Of a stretch of 64,000 nt of DNA, positions 9,511 to 17,859 are shown one piece after another. Both the position numbers and the translations under genes were made by a program. Below the pieces are notes generated by a model. It made no database searches, had not been told where the DNA came from, and saw nothing but the letters and a program-made list of their open reading frames with translations. This stretch comes from Novosphingobium ginsenosidimutans (GTDB taxonomy: Bacteria > Pseudomonadota > Alphaproteobacteria > Sphingomonadales > Sphingomonadaceae): NCBI RefSeq assembly GCF_007954425.1, contig NZ_CP042345.1, positions 1,798,001 through 1,862,000 of the forward strand. The letters run 5' to 3'. Positions within the stretch are counted from its first letter, which is position 1. Each line of letters opens with the position of its first letter.

Positions 9511-10623
9511 ATGCGCGTCTGGGCCGACCTTTCCCTGGAACAGGATCAAGCCGGCCGGCCGGTCGCGGTGCTATCTGGCCCGCTGACTGTTTCCTCGATC
9601 GGGGTGGTCGACCGTGCGCTGCGTGAGCATGATGGCGAAGTTGCAGCGGTCGACATTTCGCGCGTGCCGGAAATCGATACGGTCGGCGCCTGGACCGTCT
9701 GGCGCGTGCTGCGCGATTATGATGCGGAGCTGGTCGGGGCGAGCGACCAGGCCGAACGACTGATTGCCGCTGTCAGCAGGTCCAAAGGCCACGGTGAGAC
9801 CGGCGCCCACCGCCTGCCACTGGTTGAGCGGACCGCGCAAGGCATCGGACACCTCGTGGTCGGCTGGGGGCATGGGACGCTCCAGATCATCAGTTTTCTT
9901 GGGGCCGTGCTGGTCGCCGCCTGGGGCATCATCCGCAGCCCGGCACGGATGCGCTGGCTGGCCGTGGTGCGCCAGGCCGAGCTGGTCGGCATCTCTGCCT
10001 TGGGCATCATCGGCCTGATGAGCTTTCTGGTCGGCATCGTGATTGCCCAGCAAGGCGCGGTCCAGCTGGAGCAGTTCGGCGCGGAAATGCTGACGGTGAA
10101 CCTGACCGGACGGATCGCCCTGCGCGAACTGGGCGTGCTGATGACCGCGATCATGGTGGCGGGCCGATCGGGCTCATCCTTTGCTGCGCAGATCGGCACG
10201 ATGAAGCTGACCGAGGAGATCGACGCGATGCGCACGATCGGCGTCTCGCCGGTTGAGGCGCTGGTGATCCCGCGCATTCTTGCGGCGGTGGTGATGATGC
10301 CGCTGCTGGGCTTTTTTGCCGCGCTGGCGGCGATCGTGGGCGGGGCCTTCATCTCGTCCTTCACGCTGGGCATTCCGTTCATGACCTTCCTGCTGCGGGT
10401 GCAGGAAGTGGTGCCGATCCACGATGTCTGGGTTGGCCTGGTCAAGGCACCGTTCTTCGGCCTGATCATCGCCATGGCCGGCTGCTACCAGGGCATGCAG
10501 GTCAAGGCCAATGCTGAGGAAGTGGGCCTGCGCACCACCATGGCGGTGGTCCAGGCGATCTTCATGGTGATCGTGCTCGACGCGTTCTTCGCCGTGTTCT
10601 TCACCGAGGTAGGCTGGGGATGA
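9511..10623 (+). CDS. mlaE: MlaE-type ABC transporter permease with N-terminal STAS domain
   Basis: Permease of an Mla-type phospholipid ABC importer acting on outer-membrane lipid asymmetry. From the ATG at 9511 it has 370 residues. Residues 1-95 form a STAS-like domain (beta-alpha pattern around '[20 protein letters not shown]'), a fusion known from alphaproteobacterial MlaE proteins. Residues 115-370 are the permease, with '[20 protein letters not shown]' and the following '[17 protein letters not shown]' diagnostic of the family. The frame stays open upstream across valS, but that part is antisense shadow. It overlaps the ATPase gene by four bases and heads a four-gene operon. Confidence 0.9.
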   Translation: MRVWADLSLEQDQAGRPVAVLSGPLTVSSIGVVDRALREHDGEVAAVDISRVPEIDTVGAWTVWRVLRDYDAELVGASDQAERLIAAVSRSKGHGETGAHRLPLVERTAQGIGHLVVGWGHGTLQIISFLGAVLVAAWGIIRSPARMRWLAVVRQAELVGISALGIIGLMSFLVGIVIAQQGAVQLEQFGAEMLTVNLTGRIALRELGVLMTAIMVAGRSGSSFAAQIGTMKLTEEIDAMRTIGVSPVEALVIPRILAAVVMMPLLGFFAALAAIVGGAFISSFTLGIPFMTFLLRVQEVVPIHDVWVGLVKAPFFGLIIAMAGCYQGMQVKANAEEVGLRTTMAVVQAIFMVIVLDAFFAVFFTEVGWG

Positions 10624-11513
10624 GCGACGAGCTTGAGGATATCCGCGAAGACGTCGCCGATACCGCGCATAACCGGATGCCGGGGCCGTTTCGCGGCGAG
10701 TTTCCGATCGTGGTCGAAGGCGTGCGTAATGCCTTTGGCGAATCCGTCGTTCACGAGGGCCTCAGCCTCAAGGTCCGCCGGGGGGAGATCATCGGCGTGG
10801 TTGGCGGCTCGGGCACCGGCAAGTCGGTGCTGATGCGCTCGATCATTGGCCTGCAGGTGCCGACCGAAGGCCGGATCGAGGTGCTGGGCGAAGACATCAC
10901 CGCCGCCCGCGGCGATGAGGATATCGATATCCGCAGCCGCTGGGGCGTGCTGTTTCAGGGCGGGGCGCTGTTCTCCACCCTGACCGTGGCTGAAAACGTC
11001 GAAGTGCCGCTGCGCGAATTCTATCCTGAGATCAGCGACGAGCTGCGGCGCGAGATCGCGCGCTTCAAGGTCGTCCTGTCCGGTCTGCCCGAGGACGCGG
11101 CGAACAAGTATCCGGCCGAGCTTTCGGGCGGCATGAAGAAGCGCGCCGGCCTGGCCCGCGCGCTCGCGCTCGATCCCGAACTGCTGTTCCTTGACGAGCC
11201 AACAGCCGGCCTCGATCCAATCGGTGCGGCCGCCTTTGATGCTCTGACCAAGGAATTGCAGGATACCCTCGGGCTGACCGTGTTCCTGATCACCCACGAT
11301 CTCGATACCCTGCATGAGATCTGCGACCGTGTTGCCGTGATTGCCGACAAACGGGTGATTGCGGTCGATACGATCGAGAACCTTCTCAAGCTCGATCACC
11401 CGTGGATCCAGGAATACTTCAACGGCCCGCGCGGCCGCGCCGCCCATATGGCGCAGGAGCGAATTGTCCGGACGGACAAGAAGATGGACAAGCCGGCGCA
11501 GGCAGGGGATTAG
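10620..11513 (+). CDS. mlaF: Mla-type ABC transporter ATP-binding protein
   Basis: 297-residue cytoplasmic ATPase energising the Mla-type transporter. Walker A is 'GGSGTGKS' (about residues 62-69), the ABC signature is 'LSGGMKKRAGLARA' (about 168), and Walker B is 'LLFLDEPTAGLDP' (about 188), followed by the switch His in 'LITHDLDTL'. The methionine-lysine-lysine after LSGG is typical of MlaF rather than other ABC ATPases. About 30 unusual acidic residues precede the domain. It overlaps mlaE by four bases and is six bases from mlaD. Confidence 0.92.
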   Translation: MSDELEDIREDVADTAHNRMPGPFRGEFPIVVEGVRNAFGESVVHEGLSLKVRRGEIIGVVGGSGTGKSVLMRSIIGLQVPTEGRIEVLGEDITAARGDEDIDIRSRWGVLFQGGALFSTLTVAENVEVPLREFYPEISDELRREIARFKVVLSGLPEDAANKYPAELSGGMKKRAGLARALALDPELLFLDEPTAGLDPIGAAAFDALTKELQDTLGLTVFLITHDLDTLHEICDRVAVIADKRVIAVDTIENLLKLDHPWIQEYFNGPRGRAAHMAQERIVRTDKKMDKPAQAGD

Positions 11514-11519
11514 ACAGGC

Positions 11520-12458
11520 ATGGAGACGAGAGCCAACTATGTCTGGGTCGGAGCAGTCACGCTGGGGCTGCTCGCTGTGCTCGCGGCCTTCATCATCTGG
11601 ATCGCGCGCTGGAACGAGACCGACCAGAACGCCTATGACATCTTTTTCAAGCAGTCGGTCGATGGCCTGTCGAAGGGGGCATCGGTTTCCTTTCAGGGCG
11701 TGCCGATCGGCCAGATCACGGTAATCGAGCTGTGGCCCAAGGACCCCAGTTTTGTGCGGGTCCGGATCGCCGTCGACAAGCAGGTGCCGATTCTGCAAGG
11801 CACGACCGCGACGCTGCAGAGCAGCTTTACCGGGACGTCGAACATCCTGCTCGAAGGGGCCGTGAAGGGGGCGGCGCCAATTGTCGAGAAGGGTCCGGAA
11901 GGCGTGCCCGTTATCCCGACCAAACGCGGCGGGCTGGGGGCGCTGCTCAACACCGCCCCGGTATTGCTCGATCGGCTGGCAACCGTATCCGAACGGCTCA
12001 ACATCGCCCTGTCTGACAAGAACCTCAAGGCGATCGACAATATCGTCGCCAATACCGAGCGGATGACAGGCGGCCTGGCCGATGCTTCACCGCAGGTGAC
12101 AAAGACGCTGACCGAGCTGCAGGCCACCTTGAAACAGGCCTCGACGACGCTCACCGAGTTTGAGAAGGTTGCCAACAACGCCAACCAGTTCCTGGGCGGT
12201 GATGGCCAGGCCCTGGCTCGCGATCTGCGCAGCACGCTGAAATCGGCCAACAATGCGGCGAAGGAGCTGGAAGCAACGCTGGCCAGCGCCCGCCCGGCGA
12301 CGCAGCGGCTCAACGAGCAGACCCTGCCACAGGCCGAAGCGGCAATGCGCGACCTGCGCGCGACCAGCAAGGCGCTGCGCGACCTGACCGAAAAGATTGA
12401 CGACGGCGGCGCCGGCGCGCTGCTGGGGGGCAACAAGCTGCCGGAGTACAAGCAATGA
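11520..12458 (+). CDS. mlaD: MlaD/MCE-domain substrate-binding protein
   Basis: 312-residue protein with one N-terminal membrane helix (about residues 10-30) and an MCE/MlaD domain (about 38-115; 'GLSKGASVSFQGVPIGQI'), which forms the periplasmic lipid-binding ring of Mla systems. The second half (about 150-300) is a long Ala/Leu/Thr-rich helical region, expected to form a coiled coil or needle. It lies downstream of the permease and ATPase genes and overlaps the lipoprotein gene by four bases, supporting one lipid-transport complex. Confidence 0.9.
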   Translation: METRANYVWVGAVTLGLLAVLAAFIIWIARWNETDQNAYDIFFKQSVDGLSKGASVSFQGVPIGQITVIELWPKDPSFVRVRIAVDKQVPILQGTTATLQSSFTGTSNILLEGAVKGAAPIVEKGPEGVPVIPTKRGGLGALLNTAPVLLDRLATVSERLNIALSDKNLKAIDNIVANTERMTGGLADASPQVTKTLTELQATLKQASTTLTEFEKVANNANQFLGGDGQALARDLRSTLKSANNAAKELEATLASARPATQRLNEQTLPQAEAAMRDLRATSKALRDLTEKIDDGGAGALLGGNKLPEYKQ

Positions 12459-13048
12459 CCAATCGTCTGCCGGCCGCCTTGCTGACCTTGCCGCTGGCGC
12501 TGCTGCTGAGCGGCTGCCTGGGGCTGGGCGGTGCCAAGACGCCGGCCACGCTGATTACGTTAAGCCCAATCCAGGCGCCCGCCGCCGGGACCGGGGCGAG
12601 TGGTCAGCAGGGCGATGCGCTGCTGGTGCTGGAGCCCGATGTTGACCGCAAGCTGGCCGTGCTGCGCGTGCCGGTGCGGGTCAATGGTTCAAGCATTGCC
12701 TATCTGGCCGATGCCGCCTGGGTTGAACGGCCGGCCCGCCAGTTCCGCAGCCTGCTGGCTGAAACTCTGCGCGCGTCGGGCAAGCGGCTGGTGCTGGAAG
12801 ACGATGGCACCGCCAGCCAATCGGCACAGCGCATCGGCGGCCGCCTGATCGACATGGGCTATGATGTGGCCGAGCAGTCTGTGGTGGTCCGCTTTGAGGC
12901 CGTGCGCAGCGGCCCCGGCGGCCTGGTTCAGACCCGCCGTTTCGAAAGCGTGATCCCTGGCGTCTCGGCCAAGCCCGAGGCGATCGCCCCGGCGCTGAAC
13001 CGCGCCGCCAACGCCGTTGCGGCTGACGTCGCTGCCTGGGTCGGTTGA
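12455..13048 (+). CDS. ABC-type transport auxiliary lipoprotein
   Basis: 197-residue lipoprotein. The signal peptide ends in the lipobox 'LLLSGC' (Cys at about residue 22), so it is lipidated and exported. The body resembles the PqiC/DUF330-type auxiliary lipoproteins that accompany MCE transporters, with features such as 'PVRVNGSSIAYLADAAWVER' and 'RPARQFRSLLAETLRASG'. It is the last gene of the mlaEFD operon and probably provides the outer-membrane end of the lipid path. Role inferred from family and position. Confidence 0.85.
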   Translation: MTNRLPAALLTLPLALLLSGCLGLGGAKTPATLITLSPIQAPAAGTGASGQQGDALLVLEPDVDRKLAVLRVPVRVNGSSIAYLADAAWVERPARQFRSLLAETLRASGKRLVLEDDGTASQSAQRIGGRLIDMGYDVAEQSVVVRFEAVRSGPGGLVQTRRFESVIPGVSAKPEAIAPALNRAANAVAADVAAWVG

Positions 13049-13087
13049 TCGGCTGGCGTTCAGCTTTGGCGCGCTAAACCTGTTTCC

Positions 13088-13453
13088 ATGAAGCTTTACC
13101 TGCTCCCGCTCGCCCTGCTGGCCGCGCCGCTGTCTGCTCAGGCCAATGCTCCCACGCTGTCGCCCGAACTGCAGACCGGCCTTCGCTGCGCCGCGCTGTT
13201 CTCGGTCGTTGCCGCCGAACAGGCACGGATGGGGGCGCGCGACTGGCCGCCGATAACAGCGCGCGGTCGCGAGTTCTTCGTCCGTGTCAGCGCCCGGGCG
13301 ATGGATGCCGGCAAGCTCGATCGTCCGGCCTTGCAGGCGCTGATGCGCAGTGAAGTTGCCGCAGTGCGCAAGGCTGAAACCCGGGCTGCGCTAAAGGCCC
13401 CGTGTCTGGCCATGCTCGATGCGAACATTCCCCCTACCGCTCGTCGGCCGTGA
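13088..13453 (+). CDS. Small secreted hypothetical protein
   Basis: 121-residue product with a clear signal peptide (MKLYLLPLALLAAPLSAQA, predicted cleavage after about residue 19). The mature part of about 100 residues has two cysteines (about residues 34 and 107), which could form a disulfide, and is otherwise helical and Ala/Arg-rich. I do not recognise a family. It lies 39 bases behind the Mla lipoprotein gene on the same strand and may be co-transcribed, but a functional link is not implied by the sequence. Confidence 0.75.
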   Translation: MKLYLLPLALLAAPLSAQANAPTLSPELQTGLRCAALFSVVAAEQARMGARDWPPITARGREFFVRVSARAMDAGKLDRPALQALMRSEVAAVRKAETRAALKAPCLAMLDANIPPTARRP

Positions 13454-13582
13454 TAGCCTGTTCGTCACCGCGACCTTGCCGTTGATCGCCGGTCCTATGT
13501 CGCTAGTCGAGGCTCCCTCGCGAGCCAGGCGTATTAATCGCATAGGTCACCCCAACGACTGATAACGGGATGGGGAGTGCCG

Positions 13583-15676
13583 ATGCCACTGCGGCAGATG
13601 GTCCGGCCGGCGCTGCTGGCGGGATCGACAATCTTTGCAATGCTTTGCGCACCGGTCTGGGCAGATGAAGCCGATGCCGTGCCGTCGTCCGAAGTCGCTT
13701 CCGGGCGGACAGGTGGGCAGGTTTTTGATGCCGAATTCTTCGCCCGTTTTTCGCCGCGCACCGCGCTCGAAATGCTGGGCCAGGTTCCAGGCTTCACCAT
13801 CCGTGACGATGGTGGCCAGCGCGGGCTGGGGCAGGCCACGGCCAACGTTCTGGTCAACGGCCAGCGCCTGACTGGCAAGAGCGAGGATACATTCACCCAG
13901 CTCGGTCGGATCGCTGCCAAGAGCGTGGTGCGGATCGAACTGGTCGATGCCGCCACCCTCGATGTGCCGGGGCTGACCGGGCAGGTTGCCAACGTAATCG
14001 TCAAGGCTGACGGGATCAGCGGCAACTTTGCCTACCGTTTCGAAGCGCGCCCGCACTTTACCGATCCGCTGTTCAATCGCTTCGAGACGTCGCTGACCGG
14101 CAAGACCGGGCGGCTGGAATACACGGTCGGCCTGTCAAACCTGTCCAGCCGGGGCGGGGCGGGTGGCGAAACGCTGATCGAGCGGCCGGATGGCAGCCTG
14201 ATCGAACGCCGCGACGATGTGATCACGGCCAATTTCGATCAGCCCAAGCTTTCGCTCGCCGCCAAGATCGATGCCGGCAATGGCACCTTGATCAACCTCA
14301 ACGGCAGCTATCGCTACTACTGGTTCCGCTTCAAGCTGGACGATGAACGCCAGGTCCCGGGCGGGGTCGATCGCACTCGCCGCTACCGCGAAAAGGAGCG
14401 CGGCGGTAACTTCGAGCTGGGCGGCGATCTGGCCTTCAAGCTGGCGGGCGGGCAGCTCAAGCTGATCGGCCTGACGCGCGGCAACAATGGCCCGGCTACC
14501 AACACATCGGTGTTCAGCTATGCCGATGGCCGTCCAGACACCGGCGACCGCTATCACCAGCAGCAGGATTTCAGCGAGACCATCGCCCGCGCCGAATATG
14601 GTTGGAAGGCGGGCGGGGCTGACTGGCAGATCTCGGCCGAGGCGGCCTACAACAAGCTGGACATTGCCGCAGATCTGGCAACGCTTGACCCCAGCGGGGT
14701 CTTTGTCCCGGTACCGTTCCCAGATGGCACCGGCGGCGTGAAGGAAGACCGCTACGAGGGGATCCTCAGTTACAGCCGGCCCTTGTCCAAGAACCTGTCG
14801 CTCCAGGCAACGCTGGGCGGCGAATTTTCGCGCTTGTCGCAGACCGGTGGCGTAAACCCGCAGTCGCGCGAATTCTGGCGGCCCAAGGGCTCGGTCGCGC
14901 TGGCATGGACACCGGAAAAGGGCCTCGACGTTTCGTTCAAGGCGCGGCGCCGCGTTGGCCAGCTAAACTTCGGCGACTTCCTCGCCCGCGTCTTCCTTAA
15001 CGATAACAACGCCAATGCCGGCAACGGCGAACTTGTCCCGCCGCAGAGCTGGGAGTTCGAGCTGGAGACCAAGAAAACCCTGGGAAAATGGGGCAGCACG
15101 ACGCTGCGGCTCTATGATTATCATATCCAGGACCTGGTCGACATCGTGCCGATCGGCGCGACGGGCGAGAGCCCCGGTAACCTCGATGGCGGGCGGCGCT
15201 ATGGTCTGGAATGGACCAGCACGATCGAACTGGCACCGCTGGGCATCAAGGGCGCAAAGATCGACCTTTCGGTGAACCTGCAGAAGTCCCGCGTGCGCGA
15301 TCCGCTGACCGCCCAGTTCCGCCCGATCAGCGAGACCCAGGACCGAGCGATTGAACTGAACTTCCGCCACGACATCCCGAAAAGCGACATCGCCTATGGC
15401 TTCAATATCGGGAATTACCACTTCCAGAACTATTACCGGCTGGGCGAGGTCGGGCTGGGGTTCGAAGGGCCAACCTTTGCGGGGGTGTTTGTCGAGCATA
15501 AGGACGTGCTGGGACTGACCCTCAGGGCCCAGGCCGGCAACCTGCTCAACGGCCGCAACAAGTTCGATCGGACCGTCTATGCCGGTCGCCGCAACACAGC
15601 GCCGGTGCTTTTTACCGAGCACCGCGACCGGTTGATCGGCCCGATCTTCAGCGTTCTGCTGCGCGGCAATTTCTGA
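13583..15676 (+). CDS. TonB-dependent receptor-like outer membrane protein
   Basis: 697-residue outer-membrane protein with a signal peptide ending near 'APVWADEADAV'. A TonB plug domain follows (about residues 35-150; 'FSPRTALEMLGQVPGFTI' and 'VLVNGQRLTGKS'), then a long beta-barrel with repeated short aromatic strands, ending in 'FSVLLRGNF' with a terminal Phe. Sphingomonads use such receptors for siderophores or oligosaccharides; the ligand is not readable. The ATG at 13583 is preferred over the GTG at 13577 because GGGGAG lies just upstream. A hairpin stop follows at 15794. Confidence 0.88.
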   Translation: MPLRQMVRPALLAGSTIFAMLCAPVWADEADAVPSSEVASGRTGGQVFDAEFFARFSPRTALEMLGQVPGFTIRDDGGQRGLGQATANVLVNGQRLTGKSEDTFTQLGRIAAKSVVRIELVDAATLDVPGLTGQVANVIVKADGISGNFAYRFEARPHFTDPLFNRFETSLTGKTGRLEYTVGLSNLSSRGGAGGETLIERPDGSLIERRDDVITANFDQPKLSLAAKIDAGNGTLINLNGSYRYYWFRFKLDDERQVPGGVDRTRRYREKERGGNFELGGDLAFKLAGGQLKLIGLTRGNNGPATNTSVFSYADGRPDTGDRYHQQQDFSETIARAEYGWKAGGADWQISAEAAYNKLDIAADLATLDPSGVFVPVPFPDGTGGVKEDRYEGILSYSRPLSKNLSLQATLGGEFSRLSQTGGVNPQSREFWRPKGSVALAWTPEKGLDVSFKARRRVGQLNFGDFLARVFLNDNNANAGNGELVPPQSWEFELETKKTLGKWGSTTLRLYDYHIQDLVDIVPIGATGESPGNLDGGRRYGLEWTSTIELAPLGIKGAKIDLSVNLQKSRVRDPLTAQFRPISETQDRAIELNFRHDIPKSDIAYGFNIGNYHFQNYYRLGEVGLGFEGPTFAGVFVEHKDVLGLTLRAQAGNLLNGRNKFDRTVYAGRRNTAPVLFTEHRDRLIGPIFSVLLRGNF

Positions 15677-15793
15677 GCGCAGCCGCGCCGTTCAGGGTCC
15701 CGCAAGGCGCAAAAGGTTAACAAGGCAATCACCGAGCGAAGCGGAGCAGGTCTGGCTTCCCTCCCCCTTGGCCAGACCTTTCCCCCGCTTTTT

Positions 15794-15831
15794 GCGCCCC
15801 GTCCCCCGCACCCCGGTGGACGGGGCGCTTT
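15794..15831 (+). terminator. Hairpin with 11-bp perfect arms, likely terminator
   Basis: GCGCCCCGTCC (15794-15804) pairs perfectly with GGACGGGGCGC (15818-15828) around a 13-base loop, followed by TTT. It lies 118 bases after the receptor gene and just before the next gene, consistent with a Rho-independent stop, although the U-tract is short. Confidence 0.6.
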
Positions 15832-15853
15832 CGCTTGGGCATGGCGAGTGGTC

Positions 15854-16525
15854 ATGTGGCAGCTTTACCAGTTCCCGCTCTGTCCGTTCAGCCGCAAGGT
15901 CCGCCTGCTGATGAGCGAAAAGGGCATCGCTTACGAATTGTGGCGTGAGAACCCGTGGGAGGGGCGCGACGATTTCTTTGCGCTCAACCCGGCCGGACGC
16001 ACGCCGGTGCTGCACGATCCGGCCAAGGCGATTACCCTGTGCGACAGCCGGGCGATCTGCGAATATTTCGAGGAAACGGTCGACAAGTTGCCGCTGATCA
16101 ACGGCACGGCCACCAACCGGGCGGAGATCCGCCGCCTTGTCGCCCTGTTTGACGAGAACTTCTTCGGCGATGTCACCGCGCCCTTGCTGCACGAACGGAT
16201 GAAGAAGCGGCTGGTCTATCGCCAGTCGCCCGATTCGCGCGTGCTGCGCGAGGCGATGAAGCTGGCGCACGAGCACTTGTATTACATCGATCACCTGATC
16301 GATCACCGCCCCTGGCTGGCCGGCGCGACGATGAGCCTGGCCGACCTCGCGGCCGCCGCGCAGATCTCGGTTGCGGACTACCTCGGCGGGCTCGACTGGT
16401 CGGGCCATGAACAGGCCGCCGCCTGGTATGCGGTGTTCAAGAGCCGGCCCAGCTTTCGCCCGCTGCTGTCAGAGCGGATGGAAGTGATTCAACCGCCCAG
16501 TCACTATGCGGACGTGAACGCTTAA
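15854..16525 (+). CDS. Glutathione S-transferase family protein
   Basis: 223-residue two-domain GST. The thioredoxin-like N-terminal domain has 'QFPLCPFSRKVRLLM' (about residues 5-19), with a CPFS motif at the glutathione site, and 'GRTPVLHD' carrying the cis-proline. The helical C-terminal domain spans about 90-215. The ATG at 15854 is chosen over the GTG at 15848 because the conserved first strand 'MWQLYQFPLC' starts there. Members conjugate or reduce electrophiles in the cytoplasm; the substrate is unknown. The stop codon overlaps that of the convergent gene within one TTAA (16522-16525). Confidence 0.88.
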   Translation: MWQLYQFPLCPFSRKVRLLMSEKGIAYELWRENPWEGRDDFFALNPAGRTPVLHDPAKAITLCDSRAICEYFEETVDKLPLINGTATNRAEIRRLVALFDENFFGDVTAPLLHERMKKRLVYRQSPDSRVLREAMKLAHEHLYYIDHLIDHRPWLAGATMSLADLAAAAQISVADYLGGLDWSGHEQAAAWYAVFKSRPSFRPLLSERMEVIQPPSHYADVNA

Positions 16526-17478
16526 GCTGCGGCCTTGCCGCCAAAGCGGCCATGCTTGCGATAGCGGACCATCCAGCGATCGAGAAACAGGCTGAGCGGG
16601 CGCGGGGTAATGCCCAGCGCCTTGCAGCCCTTCGCCTTGGGCGCAACCACGTTCCCGGCCTTGAGCAGCGACCACTGCTGGCGCGTCAGCGGGGCCAGCG
16701 GCAGCCAGCCAGTCAAGGTTGCAAAGCCGCCTGAAACGGCGTCGGGCAGCGGCAGGAACGCCGGGCTGCGGCCCTGGGCGGCGGCAATCCGCTGGTTGAT
16801 CTCCAGCATGGTCAGCACTTCCGGCCCGCCCAACTCATAGGTCTTGCCGCCATGAGTGGCTGCATCGCCCAGCGCGGCAACGACAGCGAGCGCAGCGTCG
16901 TCAACGAACAGGGGCTGGAGCTGTGCGTCCGGCCCGAACACCGGCATCACAGGGAGGGCCGCGATCAAGCCGGCGAACATGTTGATGAACTTGTCGTCCG
17001 GCCCGAACAGCACCGAGGGGCGCAGGATTGTCGCCTTGGGGAACGCGGCAAGGACTGCGGCCTCACCGGCCGCCTTACTCTGGGCGTAGGCGGTGGTCCC
17101 TTCGGCATCGGCGCCGATTGCCGAGACGTGGACAAAGGCAGTGGCGCCAGCTTCCTTGGCGAGCCGGGCAAGGTTGCCAACACCGCGACCTTGCACCGCA
17201 TCAAGGTTGCCATCAAAGGCACCCACCAGGTTCACCACTGCATCGGCCCCGCTGACCACCTTGGCCAGCGATTCCGGCTTGGTCATGTTGCAGCGCGCGA
17301 ACTGGACCTGGCCGAGGTTTGCCAGCGGCTTCAGCTTGAAGGCGCGTTCGGGATTGCGGCTGGCAATCCGCAGCCGCGCGCCGCTGCTGAGCAGCTCCTG
17401 CGCCAGGTGCGAGCCGAAAAAGCCGCTGCCGCCGACCAGAACGATCAGTTTGCCTTCGAGCGCGGTGCTGTGTGCCAT
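16522..17478 (-). CDS. Complex I NDUFA9-like NAD(P)-binding protein
   Basis: 318-residue atypical short-chain dehydrogenase/reductase of the NDUFA9 type, associated in alphaproteobacteria and mitochondria with respiratory complex I. The nucleotide-binding motif is 'VLVGGSGFFGSHLAQEL' (about residues 14-30). A Tyr of the SDR catalytic type occurs at 'TTAYAQSKAAGE' (YxxxK, about 132-136). The start at 17478 (MAHSTALEGK) is used because the upstream frame lacks family similarity. No complex I genes are nearby. It is divergent from the tRNA-Leu gene. Confidence 0.85.
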   Translation of the reverse strand: MAHSTALEGKLIVLVGGSGFFGSHLAQELLSSGARLRIASRNPERAFKLKPLANLGQVQFARCNMTKPESLAKVVSGADAVVNLVGAFDGNLDAVQGRGVGNLARLAKEAGATAFVHVSAIGADAEGTTAYAQSKAAGEAAVLAAFPKATILRPSVLFGPDDKFINMFAGLIAALPVMPVFGPDAQLQPLFVDDAALAVVAALGDAATHGGKTYELGGPEVLTMLEINQRIAAAQGRSPAFLPLPDAVSGGFATLTGWLPLAPLTRQQWSLLKAGNVVAPKAKGCKALGITPRPLSLFLDRWMVRYRKHGRFGGKAAA

Positions 17479-17615
17479 GTCTTGCCAGTCCCTTGCCCGG
17501 TTCCTGCCGGGGTTCACGCCGCCGCCCTTGGCACAAACCCGCCCCTTTCGGCAACTGCGGGCAAGCCCCGACCGAACCTTTTTGAGGCGGCCCCAGCAAA
17601 ACCGCCAAAGGGCCG

Positions 17616-17644
17616 TTGACACCCGCAACACCCCCGGCTAGTGG
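17616..17644 (+). promoter_or_regulatory. Possible promoter of tRNA-Leu
   Basis: TTGACA (17616-17621) with a 17-base spacer and a weak -10 (TAGTGG, 17639-17644), about 43 bases upstream of the tRNA. The -35 is perfect but the -10 is poor, so this is a tentative call. Confidence 0.35.
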
Positions 17645-17686
17645 CGCCCTCCTACCCGGCAGCGGCGCTTCGGCCTTCTGCCCCGT

Positions 17687-17773
17687 GCCCAGATGGCGGA
17701 ATTGGTAGACGCACCAGCTTCAGGTGCTGGCGCTCGCAAGGGCGTGGAGGTTCGAGTCCTCTTCTGGGCACCA
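17687..17773 (+). tRNA. tRNA-Leu (anticodon CAG)
   Basis: Cloverleaf readable by eye. The acceptor stem GCCCAGA (17687-17693) pairs with TCTGGGC (17763-17769), followed by discriminator A and an encoded CCA (17771-17773). The anticodon stem CCAGC/GCTGG encloses loop TTCAGGT with anticodon CAG, reading CUG leucine codons. A long variable arm (class II) and the T-arm GGTTCGAGTCC are present. The 3' end doubles as the left attachment site of the integrated element, which regenerates an intact 3' end. Confidence 0.97.
17755..17773 (+). other. Left attachment site (attL core)
   Basis: AGTCCTCTTCTGGGCACCA, the T-arm and acceptor 3' end of tRNA-Leu including CCA. It is identical to 28424-28442. Tyrosine integrases commonly recombine at tRNA 3' ends. 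Confidence 0.93.
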
Positions 17774-17826
17774 ACGCTTTTATGCGCTTGAAAAGCATGA
17801 AAAATCGCGGAAACCCTGTCCCCGAA

Positions 17827-17846
17827 GTACACAATCGAGGTACACA
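17827..17846. promoter_or_regulatory. Paired GTACACA motifs, possible integrase arm sites
   Basis: GTACACA occurs at 17827-17833 and 17840-17846, 13 bases apart, just inside the left end and before the integrase start. A third copy lies at 28358-28364, just inside the right end. Repeated heptamers near both ends are what arm-type integrase or excisionase sites look like; function is inferred. Confidence 0.4.
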
Positions 17847-17859
17847 GGAGGACGGGGCC

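Noticed and set aside
10485..11798. 437-residue minus-strand frame opposite mlaF
   Set aside because: Covers the conserved ATPase in antisense; no signature of its own.
17641..17859. Frame open through tRNA-Leu joined to the integrase
   Set aside because: It would make the integrase start before the tRNA and translate the tRNA itself; a GTG with a strong ribosome site at 17860 is a far better start.
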